Shown: positions 48,541 through 60,179 of the stretch, in pieces
Layout: the number at the start of each line of letters is the position of its first letter
How positions within the stretch are numbered: the stretch's first letter is position 1
Assembly: GCA_026182355.1 (NCBI GenBank)
Contig: JAPFBL010000001.1
Span: 2,046,001-2,110,000, forward strand
DNA: 64,000 nucleotides
Source of the DNA: Hermatobates lingyangjiaoensis
Taxonomy: Eukaryota; Arthropoda; Insecta; Hemiptera; Hermatobatidae
Direction: 5' to 3'
Made by a program: the position numbers and the translations under genes
Notes under the pieces: model-generated
What the model saw: the letters and a program-made list of their open reading frames with translations, nothing else
Told to the model about the DNA's origin: nothing
Database searches by the model: none

Positions 48541-51169
48541 GACATTGAAATTACTTTTGATACCCTATTGTGATTGATGCTTTATAACAAAGAAGTTTAT
48601 TTTTTCCAATTTAATGACTTGAGGCTAAATTATAATGATTTAAAAAAGTAAAAAATTCAATTAAAGAATAGTACAATACAGCTGGCTTTCAATACTTTGA
48701 CCCCCTAAGTGGTCTTCTGGAGAGTGTAAATGGCAAAGTGAGAAGATAACAGTCAAATCATATACCTTATATGTATTTCAAGTGCAATATGGATGGTCCG
48801 GACGAATTCACTAGTGTAACTCAAAAGCAAGAAAAAAAGGAGTTTTCTAGAATTCAGCCACTAACATCCTGAGGAGGAAAGAAGATAAATAGAATGAAGC
48901 AGTCGAAGGAGGACGGACTCAGTTTTTGAACTGTTTGAGAACCATTGCTCTCCGCACATTCACAGACATAACTGAGCGATTAACGCACATAGTAACAATT
49001 TTAGTAATAAAAGAGAAGGGAAAATCAATAGTAAAGAACAGTAATAAGAAAATATATTAATAAAAAGTTAACTTGAAAAACGGGTTTATAAAATATCTCC
49101 AACTGATGATCTTTCAGAATTCCAAGTACTGTAAACTGAGTTGTACTATTGTGTTTTTGACGTATTTCTGATGTGTTTCTGTTCTCTAGCATATATATAT
49201 CAGGGTGTTTTTGTTCTTCAAGTGGATTACATATACTCATATGACCAGTCAACACACAGGTTAAGAGGGTTCTTAAGAAATTCAGCTTTCATAAAACATT
49301 TTACTAACATTTTAAACTATTTTTACACTAATGTTTCGATATAACGTACTTCTTTTTCAAGGTTGCTTTTACTGATAATAACTTTTGAGTTTAACTAAAT
49401 ATAATTTATAATTAAATTAAGTGACGTTATTAAAAAGTCTGCTCTATTTAATACTGTTTTGACAAAGGATAGTTGCAATCATGCAAGATATTATGCAGAT
49501 TTTCATAATTACTATTCAATAACCATTATTGCTTAGTAATACGTGAAATTCACCCTATTTTAATTTGGTTATGAGACGAATTTTTATGTTTTGACTAAGT
49601 GACAGAAGGAAGTAAGATTCTATTGTGAATTTAACAAATATGTTGGTGCCAGTTTTTAAATTTTGAGTGTTTGGAGTTGTTATAATGTGGCTGGCTTGAT
49701 GTGGTATTGTGTCCCTGTGTTACTTTGTTCGTTCAAACATTCAACATTCGTTAGGCTTTTGTATTTGGTGTCGCAAGAAATCTGATTTGTGTGGAGTCCA
49801 CAGATTTGTATGTTGTTAGATATATCATTGAAAATGTGAAAATGCGTTACTATAATATTTCTAATTGTGCTGTAATTTATTCTTTCATTTTACCTGTCAG
49901 TCAGTAATAATTCTATTAACAAGGAATTTAGAAAAGTTCTTTTCGAGTACCATTGTTTTTCCATATTGACTTTTTTTTTAATCGAAATTTGGTTCACTAA
50001 GGTGTAGTCTATATTCTTTAACACTATGAACGTGCTAATTATTTGGTTTATAGAGATATGGGATTTGTAATCAAGTTACGTACTGCTTTAATGTGATTAA
50101 GGCCACCGGATCACACTGTTGGCTCCTTCATCGAACAGTTACATATAGTGACCAAATTCTCTTCTGTTAACATATCCTGGAACAAAATTCTTTTTTCTCC
50201 TTCAACTTTAAGGATAAACTGTAGTTTTGGAATCATACTGCTGATATGTTTTACTATTGTGACTTGGATGCCATTTGGTAATGCGAGGTAAATATAATAT
50301 GATTGTCGTTGAATAGCTTGTTCCAATATGCTCTTCATCACTATTATTCTAACAGCTTACTTCATAATAAAGATAATTAAAAATGTTTGTTGAATTATAA
50401 TGAAAAAAGAGCTGCATGATAGCCTGCATTATTGTAACCATCATTAATCTAAACATCATTAAACAAAGCAGTAGTAAAATGTTTAGGAGAATAAACAAAC
50501 TTTTTAGGACCCCATGAAACTTAAAACAATAATAAACTGATAAATGTAAAAAAGGAAATAACACATTCTTTATAATGAATACAACGTACTGAATGTTTAA
50601 AAACCAGAACAATGAAATCCTTATATTTGTCAACAAATGTATTTATTCAACTATAAATCATGTAGAGTTAACTTGTAAATAATAATCCATAATTGTACTC
50701 TTAAAGGCAAAATATAATACGTCGAAACGTTTTTCAAAAAGCAGCAGATTTCTAAAAGGCCTAATTTCTCGAGAACTGACATAACCCTATTCAACATATG
50801 AATTTGCCCGTAAGTGAACACGCAAAAAAAGGGAAGATACTCTCTTTCAAAATCCCTTGTTATTAGAAAGAGATTTGTCTATTTCTCCTCGTGATGTAGT
50901 ATTGCTTCACTACATATATATATATATTTAAAAACTATACAAAAAATACTGAACGTGACTTTCGTCCGTCACGTATTACTTGTCTTGCCCGCGTGTTTTC
51001 GTTTTCACTTTTAATTCAAGAGTTCATCTCGATGCCTCCTCTTTCTGATACACTATGAGCTTACCTTTATATACTGTATTTGATGATTATAAAGTCACTG
51101 TAAATATTTACGACGAAATATGCAAATATATATGACTTATAAAACAGAAATAACCAAGTTTGTTGTTTA

Positions 51170-51500
51170 AAGTGTATAAATACTGCTGGGTGTCGAAAGT
51201 GATCTGCAGAGGAGTTTCGTTTTTTAATTGCCTGCCCAATCTGATAGAGGCTCTTCAATTACAGTCATCGCACTGTCGCCCTCTATTATTGGTCAACTAA
51301 TAAGGACGCCAGGCAGCTGGTCTCTTTGACAATGGCCTGTTTACGACACCTACCCACCACTTACGGATCCCTTCCCTTTAATTGAATCCACCGTGATCGT
51401 TCCTTATAACGCTCTTCTGGGCACAAACAGACCACTCGATATCGCCTTATTAGCTAAATTCATGTGGCGAAAGTCATTAGCCTTAACGAAGTTTGCCTTA
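51170..51500. promoter_or_regulatory. Candidate intronic enhancer
   Basis: GC-raised, complex. Sox-like GACAATGG, E-box CAGCTG, homeodomain-like TCAATTACAG and TTAGCTAAATTC. No coding frame across it. Confidence 0.4.
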
Positions 51501-52104
51501 AGCATTAGAAACTCTTTTGTTTAAAATAGTTTTGGGCAATTCGAGACAGATCACTTGTAAAAGATATCTCTTTTGAACTAGTAATTAACATAAACAGCAT
51601 TTATCCATAGATGATTTCTATCATATAGAGTCTAGTACTTTAAATTTTGTTTCCAAACAACGATAAAGCTGAGTATTTTTTATATTAAAAAAATATTAAA
51701 TGACTTCATACTAAATGACATATTCATATGACTCTATTTTAATACGCTGTAGTTTGAACTTCCAAAATCAACAGTGATCTGCACTTTAGTTTATTTATTA
51801 CATTATTGTGTCTATCAAGTTGCCAATTTTTCATTAGAATTGCCATTCCTCTATTATACATTACTCATATATTTCTTTTCCTCAGATTAAGAAAATTGTG
51901 TTCATTAAAATTACATCCATTTTTCAGCAGCTATTTCTTTTATGAAATAACGTCATATTTTGTGGTTCTGTTCTTTATTTTCCAATTATCATATTTATAT
52001 AAGGCTTTCACCGTTTTGTGCAGTTGTAGGGGCAAAAATTGTGGTTCATTTATGATTTATTAACCATTTTACTAATGGGCGAGTCACATTACTTGTTTAT
52101 TCTA

Positions 52105-52304
52105 CATTGGGAGTCCTAAATTTTTCCTAACTAAAATGTATTTGGAGTAGAGATCTTTAACGAGTACCTGACATCGTACAGGCTTGGGACAGAAGGTTTA
52201 ACGTCCTCTCTGAGGGACGACGTGCTCAGATTTATTCACTTCCCACGTAAATAAATCGAGTGCCAGGTGGATATCTAACGTTAACCGCTGAACTAACTTT
52301 GGTC
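52105..52304 (-). mobile_element. tRNA-headed SINE
   Basis: Read on the minus strand: an A-box-like TTAGTTCAGCGGTTAACG, then ATTTACGTGGGAAGTGAA, GAGGACGTTAAACC, GTCAGGTACTCG, and the tail AGGACTCCCAATG. The B box is not clear. It shares its body and tail with the element at 63683. Confidence 0.65.
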
Positions 52305-53535
52305 CATAAATGGCTTCAAAGTGATAACGTTCTACATTTTTTCATAAATTTATTACTTATAATATGTAGACGCAAACGAGAAGTGAAATAACTATTGCAC
52401 TATATCGCCCTTTACTACCTGATTAATTGTAAATAATATTACATGTATAGAATAGTAAAACTAATATTCTTCGTCCATCCCAATAGAATAATAAAAGTTG
52501 AAAATTTATTAAACAAAAAATTACACAAAAAATAATAAGAAAAATATTATTAGAACAAGAAAGTAATAATAATATTAAGAAAAAATGGACACATTAGGAA
52601 AAGAAAAAGATAAGTTAATTCTGATGTGGTGATGATTTGAAAAGTTTATATTTGTCTACTGGCTATTGTTTCATATACAGATATTTAATGGCTATATTAT
52701 TTATCAATATATAGTGATTTAGTTATATAAACTATACAAAACGGTTTAAAAAATAATAAAATAAATGTATTACAGGTATGTTTGTTTTTATATTCTTTTA
52801 AATTACACTGAGTATTTAAGTAAATTGAACTAAATAACCAAATTTTACACAGTGCTAGATAAATAGTTTTTCTAAAATATGGCATAATATATGAAAAAAC
52901 GTAACGTTGTTGGGAGCTCACAAACTTGAATGTAAAAAAAAAATCAAATCAATATTCTATTGGTCGAAATCCACACCAAGTCAACACATTAATGAACAGC
53001 TTATACTACATAAGGGAGAGAATTTAAAGCAATTGATAAATTAAAAAAGCATACCATTAAACAAATTAATAAAATATATTAATTCTTACAAATATAATAA
53101 ACATAAGAAGCGGAATAATGAACCATATATAAATAGTGTTAAATTGTCAAACACATATATGAGTTATAATTGGACCAAGTTTTATTAGGAAAACTACTGG
53201 TACTGATATGTCGAGGTAAATATTTACAATATGCAAATATTGAGGATAAATTGATTTTTTGGCACCTGTGTCACCAGCACAGAGGGTAACTATTAGACGG
53301 TGATATAAGTAAGGTAGTTTTACTATGTTAGATCTTATACACATTTACACTTGCTTTGTTTCTATTATTTTTTTAAAAAAGCCCACCGTTTGTAATTATG
53401 AGTATTTTGATGAAACTTATATAATTGTGAAATAAATATAATACTTGCTAAATTGTTTTATGCAAATCTAATAGTATTTAAATTCATTTGGTATACTATG
53501 TAAATAAATGGAGCATGTGAAAATATAACAATAAA

Positions 53536-53570
53536 CTCCCTCCAAGTAGGAGGGACTACTTTGGAGGGAA
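53536..53570. repeat. Short GC hairpin
   Basis: CCCTCCAAGTAG and CTACTTTGGAGGG pair around a short loop within very AT-rich DNA. Confidence 0.75.
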
Positions 53571-53929
53571 AAAACTATGTAAATATTTATAGAGTAACGG
53601 ATTAAATCCTACAGCAATACTTAAGCACGTTTTCAGTCTTGCATAAGCAGTCCATTTTCTAAACTAATGACATCAATCATTTATTAATGATGAGTAGACA
53701 CATATGTCTTTGAATGATCACCACATCATGTGCTTCTTCTTAGTAAATTACTACCTCTGCAATGAAGTTGAAGCAAGATTGGAGTAAACAAAGTTAAAAG
53801 TATAGCAAAAGGTGCTGAAGTTATCGTTTAAGTTGTTAAGGTGCTTTTAGAACAAAGAACGGATAAGAGATTAAAAGGAAAGGAGAATTAAAGTAATCGT
53901 TTACTTAGACATGGAAAAGCTTTTAAATG

Positions 53930-54310
53930 ATTTAAATTGGAAAAGAGCGCAGTTAAGGATGTGATTGGCGGTTAGAGAGGAGAGCGGATTGCAGTGTCCG
54001 AGTGACGGTGAATGGTCCGACATCCTGTCATTAGCAGTGCCACTTCCTGGCAACAGTAGCCGGCAATTAGGTCGGCCACACCCGCCCAAAGACACCCGCC
54101 TCCAATTACCTCCAAGCCCACAACGGATCCATTGTTTTGGTCAAGATCGGTTCAACTGCTGCCGACTTTATGCCCAGCCAACAATCCTACGAAAGATTCA
54201 TTAAATCGCAATGAACTAACCTTAATGATAGTGCTCGAAACAGTCAGTGGGCATTAGCGGCTGGTGAGGTAGTAGCTTCCAATTAGAAACATTACCACAC
54301 CAAAAAGATT
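53930..54310. promoter_or_regulatory. Candidate intronic enhancer near exon B
   Basis: GC-raised block with ETS-like CACTTCCTGG, Sox-like CCATTGTTTTG, GGCAATTAGG and CCAATTAC (homeodomain-like). Frames on both strands lack domains. Confidence 0.4.
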
Positions 54311-56300
54311 ATTTCAAACATGCGCATCCTTTAAAACGTTCCCAACGTTTAATTTTCCATGTTGCTCCTGTCTTCTTTCCTGTGGAAAAAACGAGTATTA
54401 TGACAATTTGTTAAGTGCTTACTTAAAAAACTGTTTTTACGACTTTCTCTGCTTTGTGCACAGTGGTCGTGCTGTCTTTAAAATCTACATTTAAGAACCA
54501 GACCATTTATAAGTACTATCGCAAAGAAATATTATCGTTAATACGTTTTAAAGGCACAAAAGTATTAATCTTAATGTAAATTTAATCTTAAACAAAAATT
54601 TTCGTCTGCCTTCAGATTTTAGTTGAAGACATAAATACCTTAAAAATGACAACACACATTTTGAGTTGATTGTTTTTTGCTTGCTAATCCTAAACAGTAT
54701 TGATCCTCAGCAATATAACATATGGATCGGTTTAAGGAAGCTTTAATTTAGTTGGCCTCTCTGACATTTGTATCAAGATGTTAGGTGTTAATCATTTGTT
54801 TTCAAAGTTGGAAATACTGTCTACTGTTAATTTTATTTAAAAATGACTTTTCTGTAAAATAACTGCAAGAGAGTATATATAAAAGCCTTTGCGATCAAAG
54901 CAGTAAGGCAAGCCGAGAATTCTGGTGACATCCTGGTGATAATATCCTCATGAAGGTTTGTAGATATTGGTATGGTTAAGATTAATATGCCATCACATTA
55001 AAAGGAGTAGTAAAGAGTACAGTACGTTGATTGATTTGGAGATGCGAATTTGGTTTTTTAAACTCCATAACCAATTGTGGATATCCTTAGATAAAAGTAA
55101 CTTGGTCAGTACTGTAAAATTATATCACTCTCGTAGGGGAAAAATGTTATCAGAAAATAGTTTCTTGATTTTAACACAATTTTTTTATTTTCTATGTTAA
55201 TATGGTAAAAGTGATGCCTGTGGACTTCAAAAAAGCATTTGAGACTTCACTATCAGAATCAATTTTTATTAATGTGAATACATTTTCTGATGTGAATCCA
55301 CTTTTTATTATTCAAACATTGGATATATTATGATGTATTAAAAAACAAAAAATGCTTAAATGTATTTATAAGATATGTTTAATGATGTGTAGTGCCTCTC
55401 TTCAATGAGCAGATATCACTAACGATAGAATGAATAATAATATACCTTCAGAATTATTATCCCTCCCTCTCGACTTAGCCCTCTTCAGTGATGACATTTT
55501 TTGCTTATTAATGAATTTCAAAAGAAAATCTTAGAGATCTGGACCATTTCAAGCGCACTTTATTCTTAATAGGCAAATATTTAGATTATCGTTAAAGGAT
55601 GTTGTCCATTATATTAAATAGCCAGAGAGATCATGCCTTCTCATTTCGAATAAATTAGATTTTATGGAGGGCAACAACAACATTAGTTTTTTTTTTATAT
55701 TGATACCGATTTTATCCAATTATGTTAATACAGGTAGCAGGCCCTCCTATTATCACCTTATATGTAGAGGTAGTTTTCGAGAATGCAGTTGCTTTAACTA
55801 CGCCGGTCAGTGAAGACAGCCCAGTGCGAGGAAGGCTGATAATGAAGTTTTCTTTTCCTATTACCAGCTTATTACTTGATTGGTTTGGTACCAAGCAAAA
55901 GTGATTGGGCAGCCATAATAAAAATGAGTTAATCTAGATAGGTTGTTGCTGTGAGGGGTAGCCAAGTTTTTATACACTTGTGACTGAGAGTTTTGTGTTA
56001 AACACTGGATGCCGCCATATAACTGAGTTAAACAAGTTTCAGCTTAATTATGTTCGCAAATAAATTACTAGCTAATAGAACTCATGCAGATAAAGTGTTT
56101 ATCTGGTTATATTGGCAGAGATTTTTTGAACCCAATTTCATTTCATAATAACTATGTTGTTTTTATAACTTTCTTTATAGTTTCTATATGGTTTGATTTT
56201 TAAAATACAAATAATTCTTTATTTTTCATCAAGCTTACAAAAGTGTTTTTCTTTTTCATGTTACGAGTTTTGTGAGTTGTTATTGGGATTGTTGTTTCAG

Positions 56301-56605
56301 ATATGGAGCTGGATACGACTTAGCCGCGAGGAGGAAGAACGCAACAAGGGAATCAACTGCAACATTGAAAGCGTGGCTGAACGAACACAAGAAAAATCCC
56401 TACCCTACTAAGGGAGAGAAGATAATGTTAGCCATAATCACAAAGATGACTTTGACTCAGGTGTCCACTTGGTTTGCCAATGCAAGAAGACGACTAAAGA
56501 AAGAGAACAAGATGACCTGGGAGCCCAAGAACAAGACGGAGGACGAAGACGATGCCGCTCTCTCAGACTGTGACGACAAGGATAAACAAGAAGATGACAA
56601 ACTCA
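56301..56605 (+). CDS. ara/caup: ara/caup-type Iroquois gene, exon B (TALE homeodomain)
   Basis: Encodes the complete Iroquois homeodomain, roughly 56326-56517. The TALE three-residue loop extension is seen as NPYPTKGEK (about 56395-56420), and recognition helix 3 as WFANARRR (W codon 56470-56472, the DNA-contacting N at 56479-56481). The start [14 protein letters not shown] and the acidic tail after [12 protein letters not shown] favour the ara/caup branch over mirror. The acceptor is TTGTTTCAG ending at 56300. The frame reaches TAG at 56608, but a plausible donor GTTAGT starts at 56606. Family members continue for hundreds of residues with an Iro box, so I end the exon at 56605. The alternative, a truncated isoform ending at 56610, is less likely. 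Later exons lie beyond the window. Confidence 0.93.
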
Positions 56606-57373
56606 GTTAGTCTCCCAAACATTTCTTAGCCACTTATCAAAAACAACATATTAAAGATATTTATTATTGCGATTGCTTAAGATGGCAACCAACAAATCAT
56701 AATACACAAATATTGTTCTTACAAAATCGAACATGCTTTATGTTTGATTGTTTAATAATTGGTTGCAGTTTTAAGAATCTCCTTCATATTTTTTGAGCAC
56801 AGTGCTACAAGATGGATTTCTATTTAAACTCAGTATTGAACCATTAAGCACTTAATTTACTCTCCATTATACTACATACTTAGTGATTACAAGGATGCTA
56901 TTTATGGGAAAAATGTAACTTAGATAATTGTTTTTATAAATAAAATACATGACTTTATTCATAACAAATCACTTTGGGGAGTAACCTTCATCATTCTAAG
57001 TTTTAATAAATACGTTTTTTACATCCAACTTCTTCCATAGTGTTAATTGAAAAGCCTTTTCAGTTAACATTGCATATTTCTGCAATAATATATTATATAC
57101 AACAAATGATTTTATTATTTTAAAAAACAACAAACAAATTATTTTAAATAAATCGTATCCTAAAGAAATTAAAATCAAATAATTATGTATATTCTCAATT
57201 TAACTTACCTATTGATATGCTATAAGATATCAACACTAATTTATTTTTTTACACTCAGTGATTTAGCTATTAATGTCATATAATTAGTGTGACGAATAAT
57301 ATTGATTATTCTGAGGTAAAATGGATAAACAAACAAAAGTCTCCACACAAATGAAGTTTTATTCAACAGCAAC

Positions 57374-57406
57374 AACGCGTTTCAAACACTTTGTGTTCAT
57401 CATCAG
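57374..57406 (-). ncRNA. Hammerhead-like motif, left arm of P2
   Basis: Core CTGATGA (57406-57400), extra T, stem II GAACAC/GTGTTT with AAA loop (one G-T pair), GAAA, self-complementary CGCG, TT. Stem I pairing is not evident. Confidence 0.4.
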
Positions 57407-57556
57407 GAAGACACTATAATACAAATTATATCTAATCAGTTACAAGATTAGAGTAAAATAATAAAATTCAATTAAGACAATTCAAGAATTAATTAATTCA
57501 ATTTATTATTTCACTCTAATCTTGTAACTGATTAGATATAATTTGTATTTGTCTTC

Positions 57557-57589
57557 CTGATGATGAATACAAAGTGTTCGAAACGCGTT
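57557..57589 (+). ncRNA. Hammerhead-like motif, right arm of P2
   Basis: Core CTGATGA (57557-57563), extra T, stem II GAATAC/GTGTTC with AAA loop (one T-G pair), GAAA (57580-57583), CGCG, TT. It differs from the left-arm copy at two stem positions, yet both stems stay paired. Confidence 0.4.
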
Positions 57590-58439
57590 GTTGCTGTTGA
57601 ATAAAACTTCATTTGTGTGGAGGCTTTTGTTTGTTTATCTATTTTATCTCAGAATGAGTAAATACCACATAATTACGGATTGTACAACTAAATATTTAAT
57701 ACTGATTAGGTTTTATTGTACGAATTTATGATTGATAATTTTATTTGTTAAACTATAGTGTTCAAATTGAAGTACTACTTTTCCTTTTTTGTAGTATGAA
57801 TCTCAGTCATTCACAAAATCATATCTTACAATTATCGAAATACATTCTGATCTCAAATACCGAATACAGTAGTCACAATGAACTAAATTAATTAATTAAG
57901 TTGATCGTTTATATTTCTTACAATTGGCTTTTACAGTAAAATTGAATCTAAACCACCTCAGATTTTTTACTTTTTTCAGTTTTTCTACAACTGGCCATTG
58001 TGTAGGCTTCAAAGCTTTGTATTTTCTGTAAAGGTTTAATCAGAATTCATAGTATAAAAGTCAGTTCTTTCAAACAGTAGCCTGAGTAATATGTCCCATT
58101 TTAAAGGTTATGCATGTTCATAACATATGAAAACAAATAATTTTTCTTGGTGAAATTGTTAAAAGCTTTAACAGCTTGATGACCTGTTAAAAGCTTTATA
58201 TTTACCATTTATTTTAGTAAAAGTGATTTCGTAAAAGTAAACTAAATGAACTTTAATTTAAAACATATATTACACTAATTAATTCTATTTTGTAGTTAAA
58301 GTTTTAATAAGCTGTAATCTTAGAATTTATTTATTCTTTATAACGTTCTTTAGAAGGTCTACATACTTTGTAGGAGCTACTATTAGTCTTGTTTTATAAA
58401 CAATGTTCTAGAATTTGTTTTTGTTTTGATATTCAGTAT

Positions 58440-58690
58440 GATTGACAAGTTTCCAATATTGACTGGGGTGGCTATGTCTGATTGTTTCTTATCGAGAAGG
58501 GCTACTTTGAGTTCAGGTAGAGCAAGTCACACCTCCAAGACACCTGCTTGTGTTATAAACTTGCCCCCTTCATAAATCAGCCTAGTTTGGCACCAAACCA
58601 CACTGCCACCACTCTCCCACTCCTAGACCATTATTCTACTTTCAGACAACTTTAACCTGCCTCTACATTAACTTTATTTCATCGTGTTCT
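58440..58690. promoter_or_regulatory. Candidate regulatory island
   Basis: GC-raised block with CACCTGC E-box, Runx-like AAACCACAC and a C-rich end. Noncoding. Confidence 0.35.
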
Positions 58691-58766
58691 TACAATCGTA
58701 CACTCGTCGATTTTATGTTTCTCCTTTCAAGCAATATTTATTAATCCATATTCTATATCTTATCGT

Positions 58767-58880
58767 ATTTCTGGCAATTCATTCATTTTTTATGACTACT
58801 TACTCATGAAACAATTATATATATATATTTCTGGCAATTTATTTATTTTTTATGACTATTTACTCATGAAACAATTATAT
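58767..58880 (+). repeat. Tandem duplication of about 58 bp
   Basis: TTTCTGGCAATT...TACTCATGAAACAATTATAT occurs twice, ending near 58820 and 58880, separated by a short TA run. Confidence 0.75.
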
Positions 58881-59093
58881 AATGTAGGCCGAAACGTCGG
58901 CCCTGTGTAAATATGGAAAATAGAAATATAACCAAATTATTCGGTGAGTTGATTTATATGGTACCGAAGAGATGGTGGAATACCATAATATAAGAAAACT
59001 CCAAAAGGTATGTAAGAAACATACTAGACTTAAAGTTGGCAAGTCATTTAATGATATATGTTTAAAAGAAGGTCTGCTCCCAAAGTATACCAA

Positions 59094-59100
59094 TATATAT

Positions 59101-59151
<51 letters not shown>
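59094..59151. repeat. (TA)n microsatellite
   Basis: TA run preceding palindrome P1. Shorter TA tracts of the same sort lie at 28882-28910, 37657-37672, 46815-46834 and 47058-47086. Confidence 0.97.
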
Positions 59152-59153
<2 letters not shown>

Positions 59154-59360
59154 ATGATCAAACCACAATAAGAAATGGGAAAACAAGACTAAGATCTCTC
59201 AACCGTAACAAGCGGTCTTCGTCAGAGTCAAAAACCCAACTCTGACGAAGACCGCTTGTTACGGTTGAAAGATCTTAGTCTTGTTTTCCCATTTCTTATT
59301 GTGGTTTGATCATTGATTGTTGTTTCACGTGTTTATGTGAAATCTTTTTATATATATATA
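59151..59360. mobile_element. Palindromic element, family P1 (best copy)
   Basis: Inverted arms of about 79 bp (59151-59229 and 59238-59316) begin TCAATGATCAAACCACAATA and meet at a short loop. A tail follows with a small hairpin (TTTCACGTG...TGTGAAAT) and then (TA)n. (TA)n also precedes it. It has no coding capacity. The right arm holds a hammerhead-like motif; in the left arm GAAA has decayed to GAGA. Related copies occur at 37674-37852, 37852-37975, 32567-32645, 42182-42265 and 28908-29030. Confidence 0.7.
59239..59279 (+). ncRNA. Hammerhead-like motif in P1
   Basis: Stem I ACT/AGT, core CTGACGA (59242-59248), stem II ACCG/CGGT with a 7-base loop and an unpaired G, GAAA (59267-59270), self-complementary GATC, TT. 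Confidence 0.4.
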
Positions 59361-59400
59361 TACCATTATAAACGGAAACGGCCCGGCAGGACAGATAACA

Positions 59401-59507
59401 CTTCAAATAAACTGTGACACATAGACAGAAACATAACAATGACTCACTTTTCAAAGACTCACTTTTCTTTGTTATGTTTCTGTCTATGTGCCACAGTTTA
59501 TTTAAAG
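59401..59507. repeat. Palindrome with 39 bp arms
   Basis: Arms 59401-59439 and 59469-59507 (CTTCAAATAAACTGTG and complement), with a loop made of two tandem GACTCACTTTTC units. Flanked by TA-rich tracts, like the other palindromic elements here. Confidence 0.65.
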
Positions 59508-60179
59508 TATATATATAAAAACAACAAAATGGCCCACGATGACTGCACATCACATTAATGTGGATAGGGTTCGAGTTGTGGTTAGGAAAAGAAGTGAAGG
59601 GAGGTCTGGAGTTAATGATAGGGCAAGTTTAACACATGCGTCATCCACATCGTTTGATTCCCCTATCAAAATGGTTATTCTGACGGATATAGAAAAATAT
59701 ATTCTTCAGACTGGAAGGTCTTTTTTTGTAAAAATTGAAGTAAATCAGTTAAAGTAGAGGAAGGAAAGAGAATAAGAAAGAACTCATTGGTAACAGTGGT
59801 AATCCTATGGATACCAGGGAAATAGGTAAGATGGAAAAGAAGAAATTATTCCGTTCCTTCCAAGATCCAGATGGGTGAGGTATCTCAGGATTAAAGCTTT
59901 CTTTAAAGAGGAAGGTTGGTCCTGTTATGATTTTTTTTGTTTTCTTTTTTTTTTCTATTTTTCTTTTAATTTGTTTAAGTTTTAAAATATTCATATGTAG
60001 TAGCATAATAGTAAATTTATCATTTTTTTTTCATAATGGTGGTATTCCCAATAAAATCTGTTTCAACCAACGTAACACACATGTTAGAAAATTGTTTCTG
60101 AATGTCTATATTTCATTAATTACATAACAAATAAAAAAGGAACAATTTAATAAAAGGAAGTTAATTTTCCCCTAAAAAA

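Larger units (their letters stand above)
25384..56300 (+). other. 30.9 kb intron of the Iroquois gene
   Basis: Bounded by GT at 25384 and AG at 56300, with matching exon phases. It splits the protein just before the homeodomain. No other host exon is recognisable inside it. It holds the mariner fold-back, the gag-pro LTR element, one clear SINE, most of the (TA)n-linked palindromes, and about nine GC-raised islands that may be enhancers. The AT-rich stretches between these (for example 30300-32500, 35500-37400, 43600-46500, 49300-51000, 54400-56200) show only low-complexity sequence and short random frames. Confidence 0.85.
57306..57656. mobile_element. 350 bp palindromic element, family P2
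   Basis: A near-perfect inverted repeat with arms of about 170 bp meeting near 57480. The outer ends read ATTCTGAG...GATAAACAAACAAAAG and the complement. No frame of interest occurs. Each arm contains a hammerhead-like motif pointing outward (minus strand at 57374-57406, plus strand at 57557-57589). The left arm has a few extra bases (ACTATA region, about 57411) compared with the right arm. Confidence 0.75.

Noticed and set aside
48690..48730. Minus-strand CAGAAGA...CAAA as hammerhead-like
   Set aside because: Both invariant blocks are altered.
50111..50341. 76-codon minus frame with a protein-like look
   Set aside because: No start context, splice signals or family that I recognise; kept out for lack of support.
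25268..56605. Assignment to mirror rather than ara/caup
   Set aside because: [21 protein letters not shown] and the [12 protein letters not shown] tail fit ara/caup better; mirror usually has a different residue pattern before the homeodomain.
56272..56610. Reading the homeodomain exon as a complete 112-residue gene starting at 56272
   Set aside because: The ATG-proximal codons precede the splice acceptor at 56300 and do not match the family; exon A joins in phase instead.
58875..58905. GGCCGAAACGTCGGCC as another hammerhead-like motif
   Set aside because: GAAA and the 3' side are present, but no CTGANGA-type core precedes it, only CTCATGA at the wrong spacing.
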